The notes beneath the pieces are model-generated. The model was not told the origin of the DNA, did no database searches, and saw only the letters and a list, made by a program, of their open reading frames with translations. DNA of 64,000 nt from Methylocystis echinoides (GTDB lineage Bacteria > Pseudomonadota > Alphaproteobacteria > Rhizobiales > Beijerinckiaceae), in NCBI RefSeq assembly GCF_027923385.1, contig NZ_BSEC01000001.1:1004501-1068500 (forward strand), given 5' to 3'. Position 1 is the first letter of the stretch; every line of letters starts with the position of its first letter. The translations under genes and the position numbers were made by a program. Of this stretch, positions 1 through 8,350 are shown in pieces.

Positions 1-1133
1 TCGTGAATGAGCCGGGGGAACACCGCCACGAAGAAGAGCAGGAACAGGCCATGGAAGAAATTGGCCCAGCCTGTCCGCGCGCCGTAATTTACATTGGCGG
101 AGCTGCGGACGATCTCGGCAATCATCGGCAGGCCGCCGATGAGGCCGCAGAGCGCATTGCCGAGACCCACGGCGGCGACGTCGCGGTTGAGGTCCGAGGT
201 GCGCTTGCAGGGATCGAGCTTGTCGACGGCGGCGGCGCTCAGCAGACTTTCGAGACTGCCGACGAGCGCAATGGTGAACACCTGCCGCCAGAACACCAGT
301 TCGCCGGCGCGGTGGAAGTCCGGGAAGGCGAAGCCAGCGAAGAAATTCTGCGGCAGGGTGACGAGGAACTTCGGCCCGAGCATGAATTCGTGGTGGGGCA
401 GCCATTCCGCATTCGGCAGGAACAGATATTTGTGCTCGTCCTCGAGATCGAAATATCTGGCCAGCGCCATGCCGATCAGAACGACGAGCAGCGGCGCCGG
501 GATCGCCTTCAGGCGCGTCTTTCCCACGAGCGTCCAGGCGGCAAGGATCCCAAGGCCGCAGAAGCCGATGATGGCGACTTCCGGGTTCATGTCGCGCAGG
601 CTCGCCGGGATCGCGCCGATGGTTTCGAACAGCGTCTGCGCATCCGGCTTCACGCCGAGCATGACATGAATCTGCTTGGCGATGATGATCAGGCCGATCG
701 CGGCGAGCATGCCATGCACGGCGGAGGCGGGGAAGAAGGCGCTCATCTTGCCGGCCTTCATCAGCCCCATGGCGACCTGGATGAGGCCCGCGAAGAAGAT
801 GGCGGCGAGCGTGTAGCGGTAGCCCGCCATGGCGTCGCCCGCGCCAAGTTCCTGCACCGAGTCGAGGATGACGACGATAAGGCCCGCGGCGGGGCCGGTG
901 ATCGTCACAAAGGAGCCATTGATGCGGGAGACCAGCAGTCCGCCGACGATGGCCGAGATGATGCCCGCCTGCGGCGGAAAGCCGGAAGCCATGGCGATGC
1001 CGAGACACAGTGGCAGCGCGATGAGAAAGACCAGAAACCCGGCGACGATATCGCTTCGCCAGCTTTCGAGGAGACCTGTAAGGCCGGCCTTCGGCAAGGT
1101 GGCGGTTCCTGCGCCGGGAATGGAAACGGTCAT
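1..1133 (-). CDS. SulP-family anion (sulfate/bicarbonate) transporter, partial
   Basis: Inner-membrane SulP/SLC26-type transporter, seen by translating the minus strand from the ATG at 1133; it runs off the left window edge, so the C-terminus (any STAS domain included) is not visible. The N-terminal segment reads MTVSIPGAG, followed by a first helix (DIVAGFLVFLIALPLCLGIA), then the typical SulP stretch GFPPQAGIISAIVGG, and NGSFVTITGPAAGLIVVI. Later the conserved SLESLLSAAAVDKLDP region is present, typical of the bicarbonate/sulfate branch. About 377 residues are in the window. Substrate cannot be decided from sequence; in this family sulfate, bicarbonate or other anions are carried. It is divergent from the two-component pair that starts at 1430. 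Confidence 0.85.
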   Translation of the reverse strand, partial: MTVSIPGAGTATLPKAGLTGLLESWRSDIVAGFLVFLIALPLCLGIAMASGFPPQAGIISAIVGGLLVSRINGSFVTITGPAAGLIVVILDSVQELGAGDAMAGYRYTLAAIFFAGLIQVAMGLMKAGKMSAFFPASAVHGMLAAIGLIIIAKQIHVMLGVKPDAQTLFETIGAIPASLRDMNPEVAIIGFCGLGILAAWTLVGKTRLKAIPAPLLVVLIGMALARYFDLEDEHKYLFLPNAEWLPHHEFMLGPKFLVTLPQNFFAGFAFPDFHRAGELVFWRQVFTIALVGSLESLLSAAAVDKLDPCKRTSDLNRDVAAVGLGNALCGLIGGLPMIAEIVRSSANVNYGARTGWANFFHGLFLLFFVAVFPRLIH

Positions 1134-1429
1134 CGCGTGAAACCCTTCGAGCAACGCATGGCGGTTCCCCGCCGGGAGGCGGGTTCGCGTCTCTCAAGCT
1201 TGGTCTTGTCTTGCGTCGTGGGCGCAGCGCGTCAGCCCGCGTCGAACAAGAGCCCTGAGCGGAGACAGTCGCAGGGGGCTGTTTCAAAAATCTTTCGCGG
1301 CGCAGTAAATTGTTTCCGCACTATGTCTGAAAGGGGGCCGCGCGCCGCATTCGGCGGACAGCGGCCGGCTGGCGCGCTATACGCTCATCGCATGAATAGC
1401 GGGCAGGGGCGTGAGAGGCTGTTGGACGA
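1134..1429. other. Intergenic region between divergent SulP gene and response regulator
   Basis: A 296-base non-coding stretch between two divergent genes, so it should hold both promoters. A GC-rich imperfect hairpin (GGCGGTTCCCCGCC and following) lies near 1160-1182. No confident -35/-10 pair was recognised. Confidence 0.4.
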
Positions 1430-2149
1430 ATGGGCGATCAAAACTCCATCCTCCTGGTTGAAGACGACGCCGAGATCGGCGAACTGATATCACGCTATCT
1501 CGAAAATAACGGCATGGGCGTCACATGGGTCGAGTCCGGCGAGGCGCTCGACCGGAAGCTTGCGAGCGCCGCTTATGACATCATCATTCTCGACCTCAAC
1601 CTTCCGGGCGAGGACGGGCTCTCCATCTGCCGGCGCGTGAGCGCGAGCCGGGACATTCCAATCATCATCGTCACGGCGAAAGGCGAGGATGTGGACAAGA
1701 TCGTCGGGCTCGAGATGGGCGCCGACGATTATCTGGTGAAGCCCTTCAATCCGCGTGAATTGCTCGCCCGCGTCCGCGCCGTGCTGCGACGCGCCGAGCC
1801 GCAGGCGCGCGGCAATGACGACGCCGCAAGGCAGACATTTCAGTTTCTGGGCTGGCGGGTGAATCTTTTGGCGCGCGAGGTCGTGTCGCCCGCGGGAGCC
1901 AAGGTCGCCATGACCGGCGCGGAATTCGATCTGCTGCACGCCTTTTGCGAAAATCCCAATCGCGTGCTCACGCGCGACCAGCTCATCAACATGACGCATG
2001 GGCGCACGGCGGGACCATTCGAGCGCAGCATCGACGTGCTGGTGAGCCGGCTGCGTCAGAAGCTCGAGAAAGATCCCAAGACGCCCTCCATGATCCAGAC
2101 CATACGCTCGGAAGGCTACATGCTTTCCGCTCCCGTTGTTCGTGCATGA
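1430..2149 (+). CDS. OmpR/PhoB-family response regulator
   Basis: DNA-binding response regulator of 239 residues. The receiver domain (about 5-120) shows the acidic pair D12-D13, the phosphoacceptor D55 in IIILDLNLPG and the Lys of the YLVKPF motif near 104. A winged-helix C-terminal domain (about 140-235) has the usual GAEFDLL start and the RSIDVLVSRLRQKLE recognition-helix region. Its stop overlaps the ATG of the histidine kinase (ATGA), so the two are translationally coupled and almost certainly form a cognate pair. The target genes are unknown; the neighbouring divergent SulP transporter is a candidate by position only. Confidence 0.9.
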   Translation: MGDQNSILLVEDDAEIGELISRYLENNGMGVTWVESGEALDRKLASAAYDIIILDLNLPGEDGLSICRRVSASRDIPIIIVTAKGEDVDKIVGLEMGADDYLVKPFNPRELLARVRAVLRRAEPQARGNDDAARQTFQFLGWRVNLLAREVVSPAGAKVAMTGAEFDLLHAFCENPNRVLTRDQLINMTHGRTAGPFERSIDVLVSRLRQKLEKDPKTPSMIQTIRSEGYMLSAPVVRA

Positions 2150-3543
2150 CGTCCGGCCGCCTTTTGCGACGCCTGCAGCCGGGTCGACTGGCCGGCCAGA
2201 TCACCTTCCTCATTCTTGCGTCCATCGTCTGTTTCCAGACCGTGGTGCTGATCGCCTTCCACGTTCTCGACGTGGAGGGACGGCGCCACATCGTCGATCA
2301 GAGCGATTTCATCGCGAGCATCATTCTCGCCGTGGATGCGGCGCCGATCGAGGCGCGTGGTGCGCTGCTCGAGGAATATGCGCGCGCCGCGCCTTTCGCC
2401 AATCTTCATCTGCTGAACGGCCGTCCCGTGGCGGTGGAGGTCGACGACCGGGAATTCGTCAACGAGATTCGCATGGTGCAGAGCGATCTGTGGGCGGGCG
2501 CCGACGTGCTCGCGGCGGCGCCGCCGACAGACCGCGCGCCGGGCGCCATGGCGATCGGTCTGCGCAAGGGCGGCTATGCGCTGGTCTCGATCTCGCAGCA
2601 TCGCAAGCCGCCGCGTTCGGTGTGGCGCTGGCTCTGGCAGCCGGAGCCTGGCACGCCGTTCCTGCTCACGCCCTGGGCGCTTTCCGCCATCCTGTTCTTC
2701 CTCAGCACCTCCGTGCTGGTGCTGTGGGCGTCGAACGCCATCGTCGAACCGCTGATCCGTCTCGCCCGACATGCGGAGCAGTTTCCCGGCGATGTCGGCG
2801 ACGCGGGCGACAAGGCGCTTCCCGAACAGGGGCCGCTCGAAGTGATGGAGCTCACACGCGCCATTACGCGCATGCAGCGCCGCATTCGCTCGATGATCGC
2901 GGCGCGCACCCATGTGCTCGCGGCCGTGAGCCACGACCTCAAGACCATCATCACCCGGCTGAGTCTGCGCAGCGAATTTATTGGGGACGACGAATTGCGC
3001 CACAAGATGCTGCGCGACATCGACTTGATGGACGCCATGCTCCACAAGAACCTGCAATATCTGCGCTCCGAGAGCGACACCTCGGATTATTCCCAGGTCG
3101 ATCTCGACAGCGTGTTGCAGACGGTCGTGGATCAGTTTGCAGAAACCGGGAAGCGGGTGCGCTATCGCGGCGGCGGAAGACAGATGATTTTCGGTTCGCT
3201 GACAGACATGCAGCGCGTGTTCAGCAATCTCGTCGAGAATGGCGTCAATCACGCCGACAAGGTCGAGATCATCATTGAGGAGACGCCGGCCCGGCAGTTG
3301 CAGATCGATGTCGCGGACGATGGCCCCGGCATCCCCGACGCGCAGAAGGAGGCTGTGTTCGAGCCCTTCGTGCGCGGCGAGATCAGCCGCACGATCGGCA
3401 ATCACAGCGGTTTCGGGCTTGGCCTGTCGATCGTTCGTTCACTGGTGGAGCGCCACGGCGGCACGGTTACGCTGCTCGACCGCGCGCCGCATGGGCTGAT
3501 CGTCCGGGTGATGCTGCCCCGCGCCGGCGACAGCCGGGACTGA
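2146..3543 (+). CDS. Membrane sensor histidine kinase
   Basis: Sensor kinase of 465 residues, paired with the upstream response regulator. The start at 2146 is chosen because it overlaps the regulator stop; the open frame extends further upstream but only within the regulator. Two membrane helices (about 15-40 and 172-197) flank a periplasmic domain of about 130 residues. A HAMP-like region follows, then the HisKA motif AAVSHDLKT with H263 as phosphorylation site. The ATPase domain carries the N box (NLVENGVNHA), G1 (DDGPGIPD) and G2 (GFGLGLSIV). The architecture is EnvZ-like; the signal is not identifiable from sequence. Confidence 0.9.
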   Translation: MTSGRLLRRLQPGRLAGQITFLILASIVCFQTVVLIAFHVLDVEGRRHIVDQSDFIASIILAVDAAPIEARGALLEEYARAAPFANLHLLNGRPVAVEVDDREFVNEIRMVQSDLWAGADVLAAAPPTDRAPGAMAIGLRKGGYALVSISQHRKPPRSVWRWLWQPEPGTPFLLTPWALSAILFFLSTSVLVLWASNAIVEPLIRLARHAEQFPGDVGDAGDKALPEQGPLEVMELTRAITRMQRRIRSMIAARTHVLAAVSHDLKTIITRLSLRSEFIGDDELRHKMLRDIDLMDAMLHKNLQYLRSESDTSDYSQVDLDSVLQTVVDQFAETGKRVRYRGGGRQMIFGSLTDMQRVFSNLVENGVNHADKVEIIIEETPARQLQIDVADDGPGIPDAQKEAVFEPFVRGEISRTIGNHSGFGLGLSIVRSLVERHGGTVTLLDRAPHGLIVRVMLPRAGDSRD

Positions 3544-3546
3544 TGG

Positions 3547-3565
3547 CGGGGCGGAGACCGCCCCG
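3547..3565. terminator. Bidirectional hairpin terminator candidate
   Basis: CGGGGCGG-AGA-CCGCCCCG forms a perfect 8-bp GC stem with a 3-base loop in the gap between the convergent kinase and aminopeptidase genes. No clear T-run follows on either strand. Confidence 0.45.
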
Positions 3566-3579
3566 CGCCGCGATGGCGG

Positions 3580-5394
3580 CTAAATCGCCCGTGTCGCCTC
3601 CCGCAGCCACCGGCGCGTCGACGCGTCGACGAGCGGCGAGAGCGTCTTGCGCACCTGCGCGTGATAGGCGTTGAGCCACGCGATTTCGTCGCCGGTCATG
3701 AGCTTCGGCTCGACGCATACCAGATCGAAAGGCGCGAGCGTGATGGTCTCGAAGCCATACATCTCGCGTTCCGCGCCGGCGATCTCGCGCTTTTCCACGA
3801 TAACCAGATTTTCGAGCCTGATCCCATATTCGCCGGCGCGATAATAACCGGGTTCGTTGGAGAGGATCATGCCCGGCTCGAGCGGCGTCGCGCTGACTTT
3901 GGAGATGCGCTGCGGCCCCTCATGCACCGAGAGATAGGAGCCGACGCCATGTCCGACGCCATGGTCGAAATCCAGCCCCGCCTCCCACAGGTGGCGCCGC
4001 GCGAAGGCGTCGAGCTGCGCGCCGGAGACGCCTTTCGGAAACACCGCGCGCGCAATGGCGATATGCCCCTTCAGCACGCGGGTGAAATGGTCGCGCAATT
4101 GTTTCGAGGCGCGGCCGACGACGACGGTGCGGGTGACGTCGGTGGTGCCATCGAGATACTGGGCGCCGCTGTCGACGAGATAGACGCCCTTGCCGATCCT
4201 GAGATTGCTCTTCTCGGACACGCGGTAATGGGGGATCGCGGCATGTTCGCCGAAAGCCGAGATCGTCGGGAAGGAAATGTCGCGCAGATCGCCATTCTCG
4301 CGGCGGAAGGTTTCGAGCGCCTCGGCCGCCGTGATTTCAGTCAGGCCGCCTTTCGGCGCGGCCTGCGCAAACCAGGCGAGAAAACGGGTCAGCGCGGCGC
4401 CGTCGCGGATATGCGCCGCGCGCGCGCCGTCGAGCTCCGTCGCGTTCTTGATCGCCTTCGGCAGCGACGCCGGGTCCTCGGTAACGCGCGGCTTGCCGCC
4501 GGCCTCGCGCAAGGTTTCCACGAGCCGGACGGGAGCGGTCGCGGCGTCGAAGAGGAGCGTCTCGCCACGCTTGCCGGCCTGCGTCAGATCGCCGGTCAGC
4601 GCCTCCGGCGGCCGCAGGGCAAGAAATTTTTCGAGCGCCGCGCGGGTCTTCCTGTCGAGCTTGGCGTCGTCGACATAGAGCGTCGGCGCGCCCGTCTTCG
4701 GCAGCAGCGCGAAGCACAGCGCGATGGGCGTATGCGCGACATCGGCGCCGCGAATGTTGAAGGCCCAGCAGATCGCATGCGGATCGGACATGACGAGCGC
4801 GTCGGCGTCCTTCAGGCTGGCGCGCAGCTTTTTGATCTTCGCGGCGGCGGTTTCGCCGGCGTAGCGCGGCGGATGCAGGACGATGGCGCCGCTGGGTTCG
4901 GGCGGCCGGTCCGTCCAAAGCGCGTCGATCGGGTTGGCGTCGAGCGGGACGAGTTCGATCTTCCGGCTCTCCAGCGCCTTGGCGAAACGGTCGATCTGGC
5001 CGCTCGTATGCACCCAGGGGTCATAGCCGATGCGGGCGCCCTCGCGGGCGTGTTCGGCGAGCCACTGCGCCGGCGAGACATCGGCGATGTTGAGCGCCTT
5101 GAAGATCCGGCCGTCGATTTCCTGCGGCGCCTGAATCACATAGCGGCCGTCGACGAAGAGCGCGGCCTGCTTTCTCAGGATGACGGCGAAGCCGGCCGAG
5201 CCGGTGAAGCCGGTGAGCCAGGCGAGGCGCTCGGCGTTTTTGGGCACATATTCGTTCTGATGCGCGTCGGCGCGCGGCAGCAGCCAGCCGTCGAGATTGT
5301 GGCAGGAGAGTTCGGCGCGCAGCGCGGAGACCCGCGCGGCGCTGTCGTGTGACGAGGAGACGTCGGCGAAGGATTGGAATTTTGCTTCGAACAT
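3580..5394 (-). CDS. pepP: Xaa-Pro aminopeptidase (aminopeptidase P, long three-domain form)
   Basis: Cytosolic metallopeptidase that removes N-terminal residues preceding proline. At 604 residues it is the long, eukaryote-like three-domain type: two creatinase-like N-terminal domains and a C-terminal pita-bread catalytic domain. Metal ligands are visible in DSGAQYLDGTTDVTRT (two Asp), in HGVGHGVGSYLSVHEGP (His), in ILSNEPGYY (Glu) and in GIRLENLVIV (Glu). The start MFEAKFQSF at 5394 gives a full-length family member. It is transcribed in the same direction as prmA, with a dispersed repeat between them. Confidence 0.93.
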   Translation of the reverse strand: MFEAKFQSFADVSSSHDSAARVSALRAELSCHNLDGWLLPRADAHQNEYVPKNAERLAWLTGFTGSAGFAVILRKQAALFVDGRYVIQAPQEIDGRIFKALNIADVSPAQWLAEHAREGARIGYDPWVHTSGQIDRFAKALESRKIELVPLDANPIDALWTDRPPEPSGAIVLHPPRYAGETAAAKIKKLRASLKDADALVMSDPHAICWAFNIRGADVAHTPIALCFALLPKTGAPTLYVDDAKLDRKTRAALEKFLALRPPEALTGDLTQAGKRGETLLFDAATAPVRLVETLREAGGKPRVTEDPASLPKAIKNATELDGARAAHIRDGAALTRFLAWFAQAAPKGGLTEITAAEALETFRRENGDLRDISFPTISAFGEHAAIPHYRVSEKSNLRIGKGVYLVDSGAQYLDGTTDVTRTVVVGRASKQLRDHFTRVLKGHIAIARAVFPKGVSGAQLDAFARRHLWEAGLDFDHGVGHGVGSYLSVHEGPQRISKVSATPLEPGMILSNEPGYYRAGEYGIRLENLVIVEKREIAGAEREMYGFETITLAPFDLVCVEPKLMTGDEIAWLNAYHAQVRKTLSPLVDASTRRWLREATRAI

Positions 5395-5429
5395 GAAGCA
5401 AAGCTAATCCTCGTGGGAGGCGTGGGCAA

Positions 5430-5466
5430 TGCCCCTCCCTGACCCTCCCCCGCGTCACGAGAGAGG
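5430..5466. repeat. CCCTCCCC/CTCCCCCGC dispersed repeat, copy 1
   Basis: GCCCCTCCCTGACCCTCCC followed by CGCGTCACGAGAGAGG. It belongs to the same interspersed family found at 8316, 12713, 12765, 16390, 22530 and 22634, here between prmA and pepP. Confidence 0.6.
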
Positions 5467-5478
5467 ATCTTCGCCGCC

Positions 5479-6378
5479 CTAGACCCCGCCTCGGCGCAGC
5501 ACCAGCGTCGCCCAGCCCTCGATGTTGCGCTGTTCGGCGAGGGCGAACCCCTGCGCCCGATAGGCCGAGAGCACGCCCGGCACGTCGCGCAGCAGAAGCC
5601 CGGAGAGCACCAGCTCGGCTCCCGGCGCCGCCGCGGCGGCGATCGACGGCGCGAGGAGGCGCAGCGGCTTGGCCAGAATATTCGCGAAGATCAGATCATA
5701 GCGCCCCGCCATGGCCGCATGCCGCAGCCCCACGGCTACGACCGGGCGCACAAAGGCGACGGCGCCGTTGGCGATGGCGTTGGCGCGGGCGGTCTCCACC
5801 GCCACCGGGTCGATGTCGCCGCTGGCGACGTTCTGGCGCAAGAGCTTCGCCGCCGCGATGGCGAGAACGCCCGTTCCCGTGCCGACGTCGAGGACCCGGC
5901 GCGGGCGGCGGCGCTTCGTGATCCTATCGAGGGCGCGCAGGCAGCCGAGCGTGGTGCCGTGATGGCCAGTGCCGAAGGCGAGCGCCGCCTCGATCTCGAC
6001 GCCAATGTCATTGGGCTTCAGCCGCACTCGGTCGTGGGAGCCATGCACCACCACCCGGCCGGCGCGCACCGGCTCGAGACCGGCGAGCGACTTTTGCACC
6101 CAGTCTTCCTTGGCGATCTCGAAAAATTCCGCGCGCGCGGCGGTTTCGGCGTCGCTGACCGCCTCGATCAGCCCGCGGATTTCGTCTTCGTCGGGGGCGT
6201 CGGCGAAATAGACCTCGACCGACCAGACCGGGCCGTCGTCCACCTCGAAGGCGGCGGCGGCGGTTTCCGTGGGGTCGAATGTCTCGACGACAATGTCGGC
6301 GACGGCGCGGGCGCGGCCTTCGTCGGTGGTGAGGCGCAGAACATGGCTGGCGCCGTTGGGGGGCAGACCTTCGAGCAT
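5479..6378 (-). CDS. prmA: Ribosomal protein L11 methyltransferase
   Basis: S-adenosylmethionine-dependent enzyme that methylates ribosomal protein L11. The 299-residue protein has the family's N-terminal substrate domain. The diagnostic LAFGTGHHGTTLGCL segment comes next, followed by SAM motif I RVLDVGTGTGVLAIAAAK and the catalytic-loop motif FANILAKPL. The C-terminal YRAQGFALAEQ...GWATLVLRR is typical. It is read leftward ahead of pepP. Confidence 0.93.
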   Translation of the reverse strand: MLEGLPPNGASHVLRLTTDEGRARAVADIVVETFDPTETAAAAFEVDDGPVWSVEVYFADAPDEDEIRGLIEAVSDAETAARAEFFEIAKEDWVQKSLAGLEPVRAGRVVVHGSHDRVRLKPNDIGVEIEAALAFGTGHHGTTLGCLRALDRITKRRRPRRVLDVGTGTGVLAIAAAKLLRQNVASGDIDPVAVETARANAIANGAVAFVRPVVAVGLRHAAMAGRYDLIFANILAKPLRLLAPSIAAAAAPGAELVLSGLLLRDVPGVLSAYRAQGFALAEQRNIEGWATLVLRRGGV

Positions 6379-6489
6379 GCCGCGCGCTTACCATGAGAAG
6401 GCGGCGCGCGTCACCTTTTGGCGCCACAGGCGCGCCTTTCCCGCGCCGCTTGCGCCCTGTATGGTCCCCGCCGTCGCAAGGGATCGGAA

Positions 6490-7485
6490 ATGACGGAAAA
6501 GCTCTCCATCTGTCTGGTCGGGCCGAAAAAGGGAGGCAAATCCTCGCTTCTGGCCTCGCTCGCCGATTGCGTGGCGCAGAGCGCCTTCGGCTATTCGCCG
6601 CGCCTGCGCCCGGCGCTCCAGCCGATCAGCCAGGCCGAATTTCAGGCGGATGCGGCCGACGCCCGGCGCGCCGATCTGTTTCACGCCGAGCAGGGCGATT
6701 ACGAGCGCCTCAAGCAGGACTTCGGGGAGGGCGGCGTCGCCACCGACACGCTCAACACCTACGAATATTTTTTCCGCCTCTCGGTGAACGGCGAGGCGCC
6801 GCCGGCGGTCGTCACGCGCGGGCCATGGCTGCTGGAGGTCGTCGATTCGGCCGGCGAGATCGCCGTGCCGCCGGACGGGGCCGCCGTGCCGATCCTCAAC
6901 GACGTGAAGGCCAAGCTCGCCGGACAGATGCTCGGCGCCGATGCGCTCGTCATCGTGCTGCCGCTGGTGCGACTGGAGGATTCGGCCTGGGTGGGCACGC
7001 TGTCGCGGCTTCTCGACCGCCTGGCGCTGGCGCGCGACCGGCGGCTGCGGCGCGTCGTGGTGGTCTTTTCGCAATATGAGCGGCTGTTCACGCGGCTGGG
7101 GCCGAGCGCTTTCACCTACGCCTGCGATCCGGCGGTCGCGCTGCATGTCCTGCGCAAATCGCTGCGCGCCGCGCCCTGGCTCGACCGGCTTCGCGCACTG
7201 GAGCAACCGGGCGGCGGCGTCTCGGTGCGCTATACGGTCGCCTCGGCTTACGGTTTCACCAAGCGCTTCCAGAATCCGAACATGGACCCGCATCAGCCCG
7301 GCGAGCGGCGTTTCCGCCGCGCCCGCGTCGAGGGCGCGCGCGCCTACAGTGAATATTGGCGGCCCTTCCTGACCGCCGAGCCAATCCTTTACGCGGCGCT
7401 CGGACTGGACAGCGCGTTTACCTTCTCCCACGCGCAACTCGACGCCCGCACAGCAGAAAATCCGGCGATCTCAATTCTTGGTTAA
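6490..7485 (+). CDS. P-loop GTPase-like protein (TRAFAC type), candidate GTPase of a GTPase-centred system
   Basis: Protein of 331 residues with a Walker A/G1 loop GPKKGGKS (residues 11-18) directly after a short beta strand (LSICLV). A G3-like DSAGE sits at 119-123 in LLEVVDSAGE. A hydrophobic strand follows (ADALVIVLPL), then a helix and VVVVFSQYERL, where the G4 motif would lie but no NKxD is seen. This layout is that of TRAFAC-clade GTPases; the DO-GTPase domains defined in predicted prokaryotic conflict systems are a possible match (inference). The ATG at 6490 follows GGGATCGGAA. It is followed after 54 bases by a second gene on the same strand, with which it probably functions. It could also be an ATPase; no homologue of known function is recognised. 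Confidence 0.6.
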   Translation: MTEKLSICLVGPKKGGKSSLLASLADCVAQSAFGYSPRLRPALQPISQAEFQADAADARRADLFHAEQGDYERLKQDFGEGGVATDTLNTYEYFFRLSVNGEAPPAVVTRGPWLLEVVDSAGEIAVPPDGAAVPILNDVKAKLAGQMLGADALVIVLPLVRLEDSAWVGTLSRLLDRLALARDRRLRRVVVVFSQYERLFTRLGPSAFTYACDPAVALHVLRKSLRAAPWLDRLRALEQPGGGVSVRYTVASAYGFTKRFQNPNMDPHQPGERRFRRARVEGARAYSEYWRPFLTAEPILYAALGLDSAFTFSHAQLDARTAENPAISILG

Positions 7486-7539
7486 TTGTTTTTGCCTAAT
7501 CCTCCTTCTTCAGGACGGCGGAAGAAGGCGGGTAGGGCG

Positions 7540-8307
7540 ATGGGCGACGAGACGAGCGTCATCTCAATTCATCGTCTGCATTACGGCAAGCTGGCCGAAG
7601 GCGAGGATCGCCGCGTCACGGCGTCCGCCGGCTACGCGATCACCCGCCGTTCCGCCGGACTCGACCCAGCCTGGGATTCCTGGCTGTCGCCGCCGCGCCT
7701 CGCCGGCCTGCGCCGTTTCGAGCCAGACGCCATCGACATCGACGCGCGCGCCTCCGGCTGTTTTCTCGCGCGCGCGGTCGGGGCGGGCGTCGTTTTCATG
7801 CGCGCGCGCTTCCGGCCCGAGGATGGCGAGCGCGGCGCCGGGCGGCTGCATCAGCAGGCGGCCATGTGGCTCGGGGCGCTCGACGACTGGAAGAGCAACC
7901 CGGCTGCCTGTCTCGCCATCGCCGCGCATGAATTGCGCGCGCAGCCCGATCTCGCGGGGGAAGCCGAGGCGGCGCGCCTGAATGAGACGCCGCTGCGCTG
8001 GCGCGCGGCGCGGCCCGATCCGAACGCCGTCCGCCAACTCATCGGCCGCGCGCCCTGGGCCGTGCCCATGATGGAGGCGCTCCTCGACGGCGCCGAAAGC
8101 CGCAGGCAGGTCGTCTGCGAATTCGGCGCGCATGATTTCGCCACCGAGGCGGCGTTTCTGTCGGCGGTCGGCTTCGCGCTGCAAATGCTGCCGGATAATT
8201 TCCCGGCCTGGCCGGACATCAGCATCGTTTCGGGTCTGTCGACGCCCTTGCAGGGCCTGTGCCTGCGCTACACGCCCTCGTGGAGCCGTGCGCAGGCGGC
8301 TGCGTAG
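7540..8307 (+). CDS. Hypothetical protein, GAP1 N-terminal-like
   Basis: Protein of 255 residues, taken from the ATG at 7540 (MGDETSV), preceded by AAGGCGGGTAGG. The N-terminus contains IHRLHYGKLAEG followed by VTASAGYAITRR, a pattern reminiscent of the HxxHYG...G...ASxG start of GTPase-associated protein 1 (GAP1-N) domains. Those domains are found next to DO-GTPases in predicted NTP-dependent conflict systems. The rest has no motif I can name. Position directly downstream of the P-loop gene supports joint action. The assignment is inference from a short motif and context; without it this is simply a conserved-looking protein of unknown function. Confidence 0.5.
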   Translation: MGDETSVISIHRLHYGKLAEGEDRRVTASAGYAITRRSAGLDPAWDSWLSPPRLAGLRRFEPDAIDIDARASGCFLARAVGAGVVFMRARFRPEDGERGAGRLHQQAAMWLGALDDWKSNPAACLAIAAHELRAQPDLAGEAEAARLNETPLRWRAARPDPNAVRQLIGRAPWAVPMMEALLDGAESRRQVVCEFGAHDFATEAAFLSAVGFALQMLPDNFPAWPDISIVSGLSTPLQGLCLRYTPSWSRAQAAA

Positions 8308-8315
8308 AACGCGGC

Positions 8316-8350
8316 TCCCTTTCTCCCCGCAGTTGGGGAGAGGACGCCCT
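8316..8350. repeat. CTCCCC/GGGGAG palindromic repeat, copy 2
   Basis: CTCCCTTTCTCCCCGC-AGTT-GGGGAGAG is a small palindrome between the convergent ends of the 255-residue protein and the membrane protein, and could terminate transcription from both sides. Confidence 0.55.

Noticed and set aside
3..1487. 494-codon plus-strand frame at the window start
   Set aside because: It is the shadow of the SulP gene, whose helices and signature motifs are on the minus strand.
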